DNA of 64,000 nucleotides from assembly GCF_902167145.1 (NCBI RefSeq), contig NC_050101.1, positions 133,268,990-133,332,989 on the forward strand, written 5' to 3'. The notes below the pieces were generated by a model. That model searched no databases. It was not told where the DNA came from and was given only the letters and a program-made list of their open reading frames with translations. Every line of letters begins with the position of its first letter. Within the stretch, counting starts at the first letter, position 1. Both the position numbers and the translations under genes were made by a program. The DNA is from Zea mays (taxonomy: Eukaryota > Streptophyta > Magnoliopsida > Poales > Poaceae). Positions 21,516 through 32,458 of the stretch are shown here, one piece after another.

Positions 21516-23033
21516 ATGGCGCCGAAGAAGGCTTCAGCGACTGGGGTTGCAGCTCTGCAACCACTGGACCACAATCAAGAGACAGTCTCCCTGCGGGAGG
21601 CCCGAAGCCAGAAAAGGAAGGCTGTAAGCCCGACACCACCAGAGGACGAGATAGATCAAGAAATCAGAGATATGGAGATGCTTCATCAACAAGTACAGAG
21701 GAAGAAAGAAAAGATGGCCAGGCTAGCTGAACTGCAGAGGCAGATAGACGAAGCCTCTGAAGAAGTTCGTCATCTTGCCCAGGATGAGCAGCACCGAAGG
21801 CCTCAACACCAAGATCTTCATCAGGAGGGTTTTCCCAACGAAGATGACTGGTATGACAATTTCCATCATGGGAATTTTGTTTTTGATGATGCTTCTCCTC
21901 TGTCCGCTGAGCTGCAGGCTACACCTTGGCCTCCGTCCTACAAGCCGCCCCAGCTTCCCGTATTCGATGGCCACTCAGACCCGAAGCAGTTTTTGATGAG
22001 CTACGAAGCAACAGTATCTTCGTATGGTGGCAATGCTTCAGTCATGGCCAAATCTTTCGTTATGGCTGTCAGGAGTGTTGCTCAAACCTGGTATTCCTCC
22101 CTTCGACCAGGAACGATCACTTCATGGCAGAAGCTGAAGGACTTGTTGTTAACTAGCTTTCAAGGATTTCAGACGAAGCCGGTCACTGCTCAGGCTCTGT
22201 TCCAGTGCACCCAGGATCACGAAGAATACCTTCAGGCGTATGTCCGAAGGTTCTTGCGTTTGAGGGCACAGGCACCAACGGTGCCCAATGAAATTGTCAT
22301 TGAGGCCATGATCAAGGGGCTTCGGCCAGGACCGTCAGCTCAGTACTTCGCTAGGAAGCCTCCTCAAACTTTGGAGAAGCTGCTCCAGAAGATGGACGAG
22401 TACATTCGGGTCGATAATGATTTTCGCCAAAGAAGGGAGGAGGCTTTCAGGTTTTCTGAAATGACCAGGGGCTTCGGAGGGAGGTTCTACCCGAGGCACG
22501 TGAGATCAATTCATAACTCTACACAAAATGATGATAGAGGAAGCCAACAGCAAAGGCCACAATGTTCCTCACAGGCTTCGGGGCAACAGCAAAGCTCCTT
22601 TCGACCACCAGCTCCAAGAGGCAGAGGCGCCAGGGGCTTTGGAGGAAGATTTGGCGATCAACCGAGAAGAATCTTTTGCTTATTCTGCAGTGAGAACAAA
22701 GGCCATACTACCAGGATGTGCCATGTTACTATTCAAAAGCAAAAGGAAATAGCTGAAGCCGCAGCACAACAAGCTCAGCCGAAGCAGGTCATGCATACAG
22801 CTTCGTATCATTCGCCCTACATCCCAGAATATGTGGGCAATCATCCTGCAGTTTCTGTTGCTTCGGCGAGTCAGCCTCAAGCTTCCTGGCAACAGCTTCC
22901 GCCTCCACCTCCGTTGCAACAAGGCCAGCAGCCAGAAGGGAGCCAGTATGCTCCACACCAGAGGGACTTCAGAGAGCAGTCCGAAGCTCGTACAGTCAAT
23001 AGCACTGTGCCAGAGTCAAAGCACATCTATTGA
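21516..23033 (+). CDS. Intact Gypsy Gag, 505 residues
   Basis: Starts MAPKKASATGVAAL 75 bp after the LTR. The N-terminal part is basic/coiled coil (MEMLHQQVQRKKEKMARLAE). The retrotransposon gag domain is around residues 150-300 (YKPPQLPVFDGHSDPKQFL, WYSSLRPGTITSWQKL, EEYLQAYVRRFLRLRAQA). Then an Arg/Gly-rich stretch (RPPAPRGRGARGFGGRFG) and a zinc-knuckle-like CLFCSENKGHTTRMC, with C-x2-C-x5-H-x4-C spacing rather than the usual x4. It ends PESKHIY. No stop or frameshift interrupts it, so it could still be expressed. The homologue in the second element (59770-61284) has three stops. Confidence 0.93.
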   Translation: MAPKKASATGVAALQPLDHNQETVSLREARSQKRKAVSPTPPEDEIDQEIRDMEMLHQQVQRKKEKMARLAELQRQIDEASEEVRHLAQDEQHRRPQHQDLHQEGFPNEDDWYDNFHHGNFVFDDASPLSAELQATPWPPSYKPPQLPVFDGHSDPKQFLMSYEATVSSYGGNASVMAKSFVMAVRSVAQTWYSSLRPGTITSWQKLKDLLLTSFQGFQTKPVTAQALFQCTQDHEEYLQAYVRRFLRLRAQAPTVPNEIVIEAMIKGLRPGPSAQYFARKPPQTLEKLLQKMDEYIRVDNDFRQRREEAFRFSEMTRGFGGRFYPRHVRSIHNSTQNDDRGSQQQRPQCSSQASGQQQSSFRPPAPRGRGARGFGGRFGDQPRRIFCLFCSENKGHTTRMCHVTIQKQKEIAEAAAQQAQPKQVMHTASYHSPYIPEYVGNHPAVSVASASQPQASWQQLPPPPPLQQGQQPEGSQYAPHQRDFREQSEARTVNSTVPESKHIY

Positions 23034-23989
23034 CAAATATCCTACCTTAATAGCAATCTTTTTCATTCAGTTTTATTTTCTGTAATAAAGGACATTGTTT
23101 AGGTTTCATGTAATTAGTTTCGTTGATTCCTACAAGGAAAATATGTTTTCTTCACAGGCTTAAATTGATTGAAGTTCAAAGACTTGTGATAATAAAGAGG
23201 ACCTTCGAACTATCGAAAATTCTTCGAAGCAACAAAAAGTCGTTCTAAGGAACGCAGAGTAAGTTTGCCGAAGTCACAAAAAAGTCGTTCCAAAGGGAGC
23301 GCAGTGTAAGTTTTCTGCTCCAAAGTCGTTCCAAAGGGAATGCAGAGCATACAGCGAAAAGTCAACGCTGATACCGCCTAAGTAAAAGGCGAAGCGTGAA
23401 AAGTCAACGCGAATACCGCTGAAAGTAAAAGGCGAAGAAGCTCCTAAGGGAGGCTTACAGCGAAAAATAAACGTTGATTCCGCTGAAGTAAAAAGCGAAG
23501 AAGCTCCTAAGGGAGGCTTATAAAAGATTGTGTTTTATTGCAGGGATGCGTATGTATCTTCGGAATAAACGTCATCTCCCATAACATAACATCATCGCAT
23601 CATTTCGCATAGCATAAGCATCATACATCATTTTGCATATGGCACAAGAGGTGGACACATTATTAATCTACAGAAGAACGCTTTGAAAAAAGGGAGAAAT
23701 CATAGTCACAAAAAGATACATCATTGATCTTCGGAAGTGTAGCTTCGGAAAATATCTTCACGAAGCCTGGATATTATTCATCAGAACATTGGATATTGTT
23801 GTGACAAAGAAAAATTCTTCTTCACGAAGCATGAAAAGAAGGGAAGGTGTTTTTTCGTCAAAGACTCAAAAGCGGTACGTGTAAAGTTTCATGCATCGTA
23901 AAGAATTGACTAACAAAAATAGGTATATTACATTTGGGGTTACAAAATGTTACAGTATATTACATTTCAGAAGTTTTTTACAAAAATAC
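23034..23989. other. Gag to antisense-gene spacer with GC-poor tandem repeats
   Basis: Non-coding. 23230-23340 repeats the phrase AAAAAGTCGTTCCAAAGGGA. 23341-23525 holds about two and a half copies of a roughly 62-bp unit (TACAGCGAAAAATAAACG.. to ..CTCCTAAGGGAGGC). The same family is expanded to more than four copies at 62053-62330. 23580-23650 is rich in CATCA and CATAGCATA. No ORF is supported. Confidence 0.75.
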
Positions 23990-25268
23990 TTAATCTTCTC
24001 TCAAAACGACTTCTGCAGCCTCGTTCAGGAGCCGATTGACGACTTCGTCCATAATATCTTCAGCCATCTTTTTAATTTCGTCGTCTCCTTTCGGCTGAGG
24101 GCCCGAAGACGCTATAGCAGGATCTGAAGTAAGACAGGATACGGCTACATTGCTATTACAAATCACAAACAAATCTTAAAGCCTAAGATTACAACACAAT
24201 TAAAACTATTAGTTAATACCTAATTGACCTTCGGCCTCTGCGCTCTTTTCAGCAGCCTCAGCTACTTCTCTAGCATCGTGAATGCCCTTTTCACTTCTTC
24301 GAATAATTTCTCCGGCCATTTCTCGGCCACCATTATCCCAGATATCGGTAAAAAATTTTCCACTAATTATACTAGCTTCGGCCGAAGGATCTCTTGCATC
24401 TTCAAAGGACAAAGCAGCTTCGGATTGTACTAAAATGTTTACATGTTCGCAGCCCTTCTTCTCTAAGATGGTGGCAATTCCTCTGGCACCAGAGAAGGCA
24501 CATATATCTCCACGGCTATTTAAAATTTCTTCGAAGGCCTCAGCTTCGTGGTCGATCCATTCGATGGGACCTTCGGGATTGCCTCTCGTAAAGTTTTCTT
24601 CGCTTGAGAAGGCGCCGACCCTGGCGAAGCTAGCTTTTAACTTCTTAACACACTCTATAGATTTGTTATAGCATCTCTTTCTGGACGAACGAAGCTCTTC
24701 CACAGTTATTTCTAGGTGATCTGCCCATTGGTCGCTGAGTTCTCGCTTTGTTTCTTCAAGTATGCGTTCTTCCTTGGCTCTGGCCAGTTGTCTCCGAAGA
24801 TCTTCAATTTCGCGCTTCTGAGCTTCAGCTTGACCTTTAAAAGCAGCTTCGTCTTCCTTTATTTTATTTATCAATGAGTGTAATATTTTATCTTTTTCGA
24901 GACCTTCGTTCCTCAGTTCAATAACTTCGGAACGAAGGTTGCTCAGGGCTATAGAACACCCTTCGTCTTCAGCATCTTTCTGTGCCCTGAGGGCATTGCT
25001 AAGTATCAGGCCCTGCAAAGAGAAATATGTGTGCGTCAATAGGTTTAAACAAACGAAAAATTTTGGACTCAACAAAAAATACAAGGATTTCATTTGTCGC
25101 ACCTTTAAGCTATTGTAAGCCAGGTTGTCGGCCAGATCGTTCTTTGACAGCACCGAGAGCCCGTCTTCTAAAGTTGGGAATCCGAAGCTCTTGCTCATCT
25201 CCCGACAGACAGAAATCTCCTTGCTGTCGGGGAGACAATACAAGAAGTCTTCTTCTCCACTACCATTG
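23990..25268 (-). pseudogene. Antisense accessory gene of zeon-like element 1: end of exon 1, exons 2 and 3
   Basis: Continuation of the gene at 29546-31510, cut off by the inner CACTA. Exon 1 resumes at 25268 in the correct frame and ends at 25103 (donor AAG|GTGCGA). The intron is 25102-25013 (acceptor CTTTGCAG). Exon 2 is 25012-24220 (793 nt, coiled coil: LRAQKDAEDEGCSIALS, EVIELRNEGLEKDKILH; then FSSEENFTRG and SGARGIATILEKKG). The next intron ends at 24124 (ACTTCAG). Exon 3 is 24123-23990 (134 nt, ending VLRED). There is no stop inside. Removing CACTA and one TSD gives a 3042-nt ORF. Splice sites are inferred from sequence only. Confidence 0.75.
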
Positions 25269-25289
25269 AATCACTACACCAAAATCATA

Positions 25290-25762
25290 CACTTCCTACG
25301 GTTTTTTAACTTCCTACAGCTTTTATAACAAACCGTAGGAAATAAATAACTTCCAAGAGGCAGCTGGTAGCTCTAGGAAATAAACATAACTTCCTACGGT
25401 ATTTTATAAAAGCTGTAGGAAGTTAGCTTTCACATGCTGACTCGTGTGTTCAGTTAATCGAGCCGCTAACTTCCTAGAGGCAGCCGTAGGAAGTTAGCAT
25501 GGGCGACCTCCTCTAGGAAGTTAGCTTTTAGTTGCTGATACGCGGTTGTGGTCAAACGAAAAGCTAACTTCCTACGGCCGGCTCTAGGAAGTTAGCGTGG
25601 GCAGGTAACTTCCTACGGTCTCCTCTAGGAAGTTAGATTTTAGCTTTTGACCAGTCAAACAAAAAGCTAACTTTCTACGGCCGGCTCTAGGAAGTTACTT
25701 AACTTCCTAGAGTACATGTACAAACTCTAGGAAGTTACGGCTTTACTCTAGGAAGTTATATT
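25290..25762. repeat. CACTA subterminal repeats, left end
   Basis: Repeated in both orientations: AACTTCCTACGG and CTAGGAAGTTA, more than a dozen copies by eye. Such subterminal arrays normally bind the TNPA-like accessory transposase. Confidence 0.9.
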
Positions 25763-25799
25763 TTTTTTTAAACCTCTACTCAATCTTATCTCTTCTCTC

Positions 25800-26020
25800 A
25801 CTTTTCTCACTACCGTCTCTCTCTCACGTCCTCTCTCCCTCGGTTTCTCCCTCGGTCCCGCCCGCCGTGGCCGCCCCTGGCTCTAGCCTCGTCCACCGCG
25901 GCCGCCCCCGCCCCCGGCCGCAGCTCCCACCGACGCGGCCGCCTCTGCCCGTGCCCCCGCCCGCCACGGCCGCCCAAGCCCGCACCCACCGCGGCCGCTG
26001 CATCCAAGGCACTAAAACAG
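25800..26020. other. GC-rich block inside the CACTA
   Basis: Pyrimidine run followed by CCGCGGCCGCCCCCG-type sequence, far more GC-rich than its surroundings. It looks like the 5' UTR/first exon of a captured monocot gene. It directly adjoins the CCDC97-like piece, but I cannot assign a product. Confidence 0.4.
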
Positions 26021-26035
26021 TAGGCCTATTACTAC

Positions 26036-26272
26036 CTAATCTTCTTCAAAATACTTCTTCTCTGCGTCATAATTGGCTTCTCTGGACCAGTGGTCATCCA
26101 GCATCTCATCGTTATCGATCCGTGAGTAGTCCATATGTTCCATGTCTTCACCGGACAGGAACTTCTGTTGCATCACATACGTGAACTGCTCCAGCTGGTC
26201 CTGCATCTCTTCAGAAGACAACGTTTGGTTCAAAACCCTTGCAGCAGAGCCTCCCCCATTACTGGGCTCCAC
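26036..26272 (-). pseudogene. Captured fragment of a CCDC97-like (DUF2052) gene
   Basis: The minus-strand reading has FTYVMQQKFLSGEDMEHMDY followed by SRIDNDEMLDDHW and ends in an acidic EKKYFEED before a stop. This matches the C-terminal pattern of CCDC97/DUF2052 proteins (a short helix, QKFL-G-D, DY, an acidic stretch, then ..YF..E), which are linked to the spliceosomal SF3B complex in animals. Only the last ~78 residues are present. Recognition is from memory of the family, so moderately sure. Confidence 0.55.
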
Positions 26273-27540
26273 TTGTGCAGATAAAATGGAGCATGCGACA
26301 AATACATGGTAGGATTAGCTGTAAGTTTGTTTTATACATATTTGATCCTTAGCTTATTTTATATCTTAATTATGAGGTAGGCACATCGTTTTCTATTTTA
26401 TACATATTTGATCCTTAGCTTATTTTATATCTTAATTATGCATTTTTTAATAGAGACACTGCATTGTAGGATTAGCTGTAAGTTTGTTCAAACATTTCCA
26501 CATAGATATACTGTTGGTTTGTTCTCATACATTCATGCTTTGCTTCTTATTTGCAATTCTGCATACCTAATAAAAGTAGAAGGATACCATATGCCAATTT
26601 TTTCAATCCCCAGGCGCGCACACACATAAATATATCAGACTGATAATTTGTAAACATATTTTTTCAGAATTTGTAGACTGAAAATTGAGGCACTACCGCA
26701 CTACACAGATAGTATGTAGACTGATAATTTTATAGAGCAGTAATAAATTGCTTACAATTCCGATGCTACATTTGTAGACTTAATTGTTCTACTACTACAA
26801 TTGTCTATTCAGGTAGTTTTTTCATTTCTATATGTATGTTTTCACATATACTACTATTTTCTGCCTAAAACATGACCTCTTTTAACTGTTTAAACACATT
26901 GGTCTTCGTGCAAGCAAATTACTAGTTATAGTTGATCTGTTAGCCCTAAGGAATTTGTTACTGCTTTTTAGGAATTATATATACTAGTTATAGATGAGCA
27001 AATGAATTAGCAGACCTGGATAATGTTTGTGTAGGGTCCATTTTTGTTGTGGCTGAACAATTTTCATGTCTGAACCTATGTGCTGCTCGTTCTGTTCATA
27101 CTACTAGGCCTATGAGTATTAATTTTTATTTGATTGGATTAGATCAAAACTCTCACTCCCCTGTTCAGGTTAATACTAAATTTTATTTGATTTGATTAGA
27201 TCGAATTGATTGGGTGTGCATTTGTTGTAGCTCGAGCTGTGTGTGTAATTGATGCAGCCGGTTCGCTTAATTTACTAATGACCTTGCTTGTTACACTTCA
27301 TGCTTTGCAGTAGATTAAAAAAGCTCCAGCTTTTGGAGGACAGCCCAGATGCCTTCAAAAGTTCAAAATGACGGTGATGAAGGTGGACAAGAAACAAAAT
27401 TTTGGTCGTATGTGATTTACAAATCCATCCATTTTACTTTTTATGTGGTCAACTAATCCATTTCTTTTTTTATTTAAATGTTACCCTCAATCACTCTTGT
27501 TATTTTATTTAGTTATTACTTTTTCATTTATATTAATAGG
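26273..27540. other. AT-rich CACTA interior, introns or filler
   Basis: AT-rich, no convincing exon. A short phrase TACATATTTGATCCTTAGCTTATTTTATATCTTAATTATG occurs twice in full (about 26334 and 26401). A possible upstream helicase exon with ATG at 27350 is too short to support. Confidence 0.4.
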
Positions 27541-27542
27541 GC

Positions 27543-28913
<1,371 letters not shown>

Positions 28914-29165
28914 TTGTGTTCTGATACATGAGACTTTTATTATGACTATGTATAAGATATTGTCTCTTGTTAGTACTAGATGAGATATGTCTTATTATGA
29001 TTATGGATGAGACTTTTGTGATGTAATTGATGAGATTATGGATTTAAATATTGTTATGTGATTGTGTGTGAGATGTTTTATGTGAAAATATGTTGTGATA
29101 TATAGCTGTTAATATATTTGTTATGTTGTGAATGTGGTGTAAAATAAAAATAAAAAATATTTGTA
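28914..29165. other. AT-rich tail of the CACTA interior
   Basis: Many TGAGA and TGTGA phrases with little complexity. No coding signal. Confidence 0.4.
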
Positions 29166-29167
29166 AT

Positions 29168-29545
29168 GCTGGTCAAATTAACTTCCTAGAGGCATATTGG
29201 GCTGTAGGAAGTTAGCCAGCTAACTTCCTAGGGGCTACAGTCAGCTGTAGGAAGTTAGTCAGCTAACTTCCTAGGGCTATAGTCAGCCGTAGGAAGTTAG
29301 TCGTAGGAAGTTAGTCAGCTGACGGCGTGAAGCTACTAACTTCCGAGAACCTACTAACTTCCGAGAGGCTTCTTTGGCTGTAGGAAGTTAGCTAACTTCC
29401 TAGAGGGCTCTAGGAAGTTAAGCTAACTTCCGACAAAAAATTTTCGAGAGCCAAACTTCCGACGGGATGGCTTAACTTCCGAGAGTTTAGCTAACTTCCT
29501 AGAGTTTAGTGCTAACTTCCTAGGGTTTAGGCTCTAGGAAGTTCA
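29168..29545. repeat. CACTA subterminal repeats, right end
   Basis: Alternating AACTTCCTAGAGG and CTGTAGGAAGTTAG units, more than a dozen. They mirror the left-end array and lie just inside the right terminal inverted repeat. Confidence 0.9.
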
Positions 29546-31510
29546 CTATTTTGGTGTAGTGAATATTAACGCCCCCTTTGGATATTTCAGTTTTTGGGCG
29601 TAGTGCTGGGCCTCTTGCTCTTCTTTTTCTGATAGTTTTTTCCCCGAAGCATGACGAACAATATAATCACGAACTTTGAGGGATGCTTCGGGGGCAATAA
29701 CACCGGTTTCTTCAACAAAAGTTGGCTTTGTTATTTTTTCTGCCTCACTTTCCAAGGATTTTATCTTTGCGGGCTCTGAGGGCCCAGCTTCGGCTTCAGT
29801 CTCTTGCTCTGGAGCTTTAGAACCAGAAATTTCAGTTGTTGTTTCAGGAATGACAGCAGCCTTCTTCGGAGGTGTGCTTGAAGATTTGATCGTTTCCAGT
29901 ACATCTAGCACATTAGCCATTCTCTTTCTTTTCGGAGTCACTGCTGGCACTTTTTGATTTTTTACTGTCTCAATGTTTGTTGCAGGACTCAAAACTTCTG
30001 ATGTTTTGGATCCCTCAGTTGCTTCTTTTACCTCTTCCATTTTTTCTGTGGACGGCGCTTCGGCCTTCTCTTTCGTTTCTGATAACAAAATCTTTGATTG
30101 TTCCAATTCTATCTTTGTTGGCACTTCGGCCGTTTCTGCGACTTCTGGCAGCAAGGTTGGCTCGGTTGGTTTTTCAGCTTCGGTGGCCGAAGAAGTTTCT
30201 CCGGTAAACTCAGGCACCGAAGCTGGTTCAATATAGCGCGGCCGATGTGTGAGGACCTTTATCTTTTTTCTTTTCGGTTCTGGCTCGCTAGGAGCAATTG
30301 CAGCTTCTTCTTTTGCAGAGGTTGTGTTTTTTCTCTTCTGCCTTCGAATGGGATAGCAATAGTCAGGGTAGACAAACCCGATTGCATCAAATACCCGATT
30401 CAGCCTCTTCTTTTTTCGGCCTCCGAAGGCTGCTGACATTGCAGTGTCTTCGGCCTTCGAATAAGCCCCAAGCAGTTCATCACTTAAATTTTCAATGCTT
30501 TTTAGCCAGTCATCATCTGGCTCAACGAATTTATCTCCAAATTTAAAAGTGTACTTCAACCTGATAAGTCCACCTTCGTCGGCCTCTTTTACGGTTTCTT
30601 GTGGCATTTCCCATTTCTCTGCGAGCGGCCATACCCTGAAGGCAATATGCTCTTGTACTAAGTCTCTCGTTCCAATGAAAGAGCAGACTGCGCCGAAGGC
30701 CCTCTGGCATTCTTCGGCAGCTTCATTCATTTCAACCTTCGGCCTCCGAAGGCCGAAGCTTTGCCAAATAGGGCGCATAATTATACCTTTAATATCTTCT
30801 CGTACTGTCAGATCATTTTTCACATAAAACCATTCTGTCATCCAGTCGCCGGGCCATCTCTTCCGAAAGGTTGGCACGGGGCAGCTTGACCCGGACCGAG
30901 AAACGAAACTGTAGCAGCCAAAATTATTGTGATACTGTTCCTTACCCCAAGGTTTTGTCTCGTATGATAATTCGTGTATATTACAGAAGCTTTTTGCATC
31001 AGGCTTCAGACCTTGGCTTCTCACGGCCCACACGAAGATATTCAGCTTTATAATTGCCTCGGGGGTAAGTTGATGGAGATAGATTTCGAATATTTTTAGC
31101 ACCTCCACAACGAAGCTGCTCAAGGGAAATCGCAGTCCAGCTTTCAAAAAGCTTCGGTACACTACGACTTCATTCTCTTCGGGATGTGGGCAAGTTTTTT
31201 CCCCTTCGTCCGCCCTCACAATGGACAAATCCCGGAAATACCTTCCTCTCATATTGACAAGATGATTTTCTTTGATAGTTGATTTACCATAAACTGAATG
31301 GCTTGGTCGCCAGGGACGATCTTCGGAGTCTTCACCACCACTGTCCACATCATAGCTGTCACTGTCACCAGTATCCTCAGACAAACCTTCCAGAATCTCC
31401 TTGGTGATTTTTTCTGTGTTGGTCTTTGACATCGCTATAAGAAACCCCAAATTTTTCTCTTCGTCGAGGCTCAGCTTCGTCTCAGCAGCAGTCTTCTTAT
31501 CTTCAGACAT
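29546..31510 (-). CDS. Antisense accessory protein of zeon-like element 1, 654-residue open frame truncated by CACTA
   Basis: Transcribed opposite to gag. ATG at 31510 (MSEDKKTAAETKLSLDEE). Acidic N-terminus (residues about 40-65), then a folded domain (about 115-330; RFPLSSFVVEVLKIFEIYL, KLNIFVWAVRSQGLKPDAKS) resembling the Pfam 'putative gypsy type transposon' family PF04195. Then basic clusters that could be nuclear localisation signals (GRKKKRLNR, EPKRKKIK, PKRKRM) in a Ser/Thr/Glu-rich region. The last five residues and TAG 29546-29548 come from the CACTA end. Before that insertion exon 1 ran on to 25103. Function unknown. Confidence 0.85.
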   Translation of the reverse strand: MSEDKKTAAETKLSLDEEKNLGFLIAMSKTNTEKITKEILEGLSEDTGDSDSYDVDSGGEDSEDRPWRPSHSVYGKSTIKENHLVNMRGRYFRDLSIVRADEGEKTCPHPEENEVVVYRSFLKAGLRFPLSSFVVEVLKIFEIYLHQLTPEAIIKLNIFVWAVRSQGLKPDAKSFCNIHELSYETKPWGKEQYHNNFGCYSFVSRSGSSCPVPTFRKRWPGDWMTEWFYVKNDLTVREDIKGIIMRPIWQSFGLRRPKVEMNEAAEECQRAFGAVCSFIGTRDLVQEHIAFRVWPLAEKWEMPQETVKEADEGGLIRLKYTFKFGDKFVEPDDDWLKSIENLSDELLGAYSKAEDTAMSAAFGGRKKKRLNRVFDAIGFVYPDYCYPIRRQKRKNTTSAKEEAAIAPSEPEPKRKKIKVLTHRPRYIEPASVPEFTGETSSATEAEKPTEPTLLPEVAETAEVPTKIELEQSKILLSETKEKAEAPSTEKMEEVKEATEGSKTSEVLSPATNIETVKNQKVPAVTPKRKRMANVLDVLETIKSSSTPPKKAAVIPETTTEISGSKAPEQETEAEAGPSEPAKIKSLESEAEKITKPTFVEETGVIAPEASLKVRDYIVRHASGKKLSEKEEQEAQHYAQKLKYPKGALIFTTPK

Positions 31511-31816
31511 CTTCGGAGATGCTAAAAAACTATTTTCAAAGCCGAAGCTTCAAAACTAAAAGCTTAGCAAATCTTAGTGCACAAGAGCTAAAAATTGAGT
31601 GAGTGGGAGCAGTTGGCCAGAGAGCGTATCAAATGAGTTTGCGGTATGGCCGTATTTATACGCCAAGTGCGTTGAAAATTGAAAGACCCCGCTTGTCAGT
31701 GAATGTTGCTATTCTAGCAAAGGGAAGGTGTTTTTTCGGACCTTCGGCGTAAAGCCTTCGTCCATGTCGCAATCTAAATTTATTATTTTAAACAAATTAA
31801 TATTGCGAGGGGCTAC
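31511..31816. promoter_or_regulatory. Likely promoter/5' UTR of the antisense gene and retroelement 3' end
   Basis: Between the antisense ATG and the 3' LTR. On the minus strand CGTATAAATACGGCC (about 31662-31648) is a good TATA box about 140 bp upstream of the ATG, so the antisense gene has its own plausible promoter. The plus strand ends in the purine tract before the LTR. Confidence 0.6.
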
Positions 31817-32458
31817 TGTTGGGGACCTTCGGCATCCGAAGGTCCTCAAAAACAGGATTTAACAGTATTTCTGGAGTATAATGTGTGAACAGGTATCTTC
31901 GGATTCAAGTCAGCATCACAGTAGACCAGAGTAATACGAAGGTTGATACAGAGCCGAAGGTGTGAGCAGGAAAGCTTCGGCGCGGTAGCAAAAAGTGAAA
32001 CCGACTTATAGATGAAAAGGCTATTTAAACCTCGACAGATTACTATAGAATTATTATCAAGTGTAAAGGGCATGAATGTAATTTTGTATGGGTTGTGTCC
32101 CGTGCCTATAAATAAGAGAACAGTACCCCCGTACTGTTCACGCTGACTTGGCATTCGCTTTTTGCGTCACGCTTGTATTGTCATCTCCTTCCAGTTGGAG
32201 GTACATTTGTAACTCAAAGATATTTATGTCTATGTCTGATAGTAATATATAATTATTTATGTTACCTTTTATATTCTTTACATTTTATCCTTCATCACTG
32301 TATAATAAATTTATGAAGGTACGCTCTTCATTACCTTCGTCCGAGAATCATTATACCCTAAGGGAAATAATGCTTCGAAGGACGAAGGACTTTAGCAATT
32401 AACATTTTCTATGTTGCCTTGTTCTTAACTCCTAGCATTTAAGAACAAGTCCCCAACA
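31817..32458 (+). repeat. 3' LTR of zeon-like element 1
   Basis: 642 bp, near-identical to 20800-21441. Followed by TSD GCTAC (32459-32463). Confidence 0.95.

Noticed and set aside
23230..23525. Regularly spaced short repeats resembling a CRISPR array
   Set aside because: Units are adjacent and degenerate without unique spacers, and the genome is a plant.
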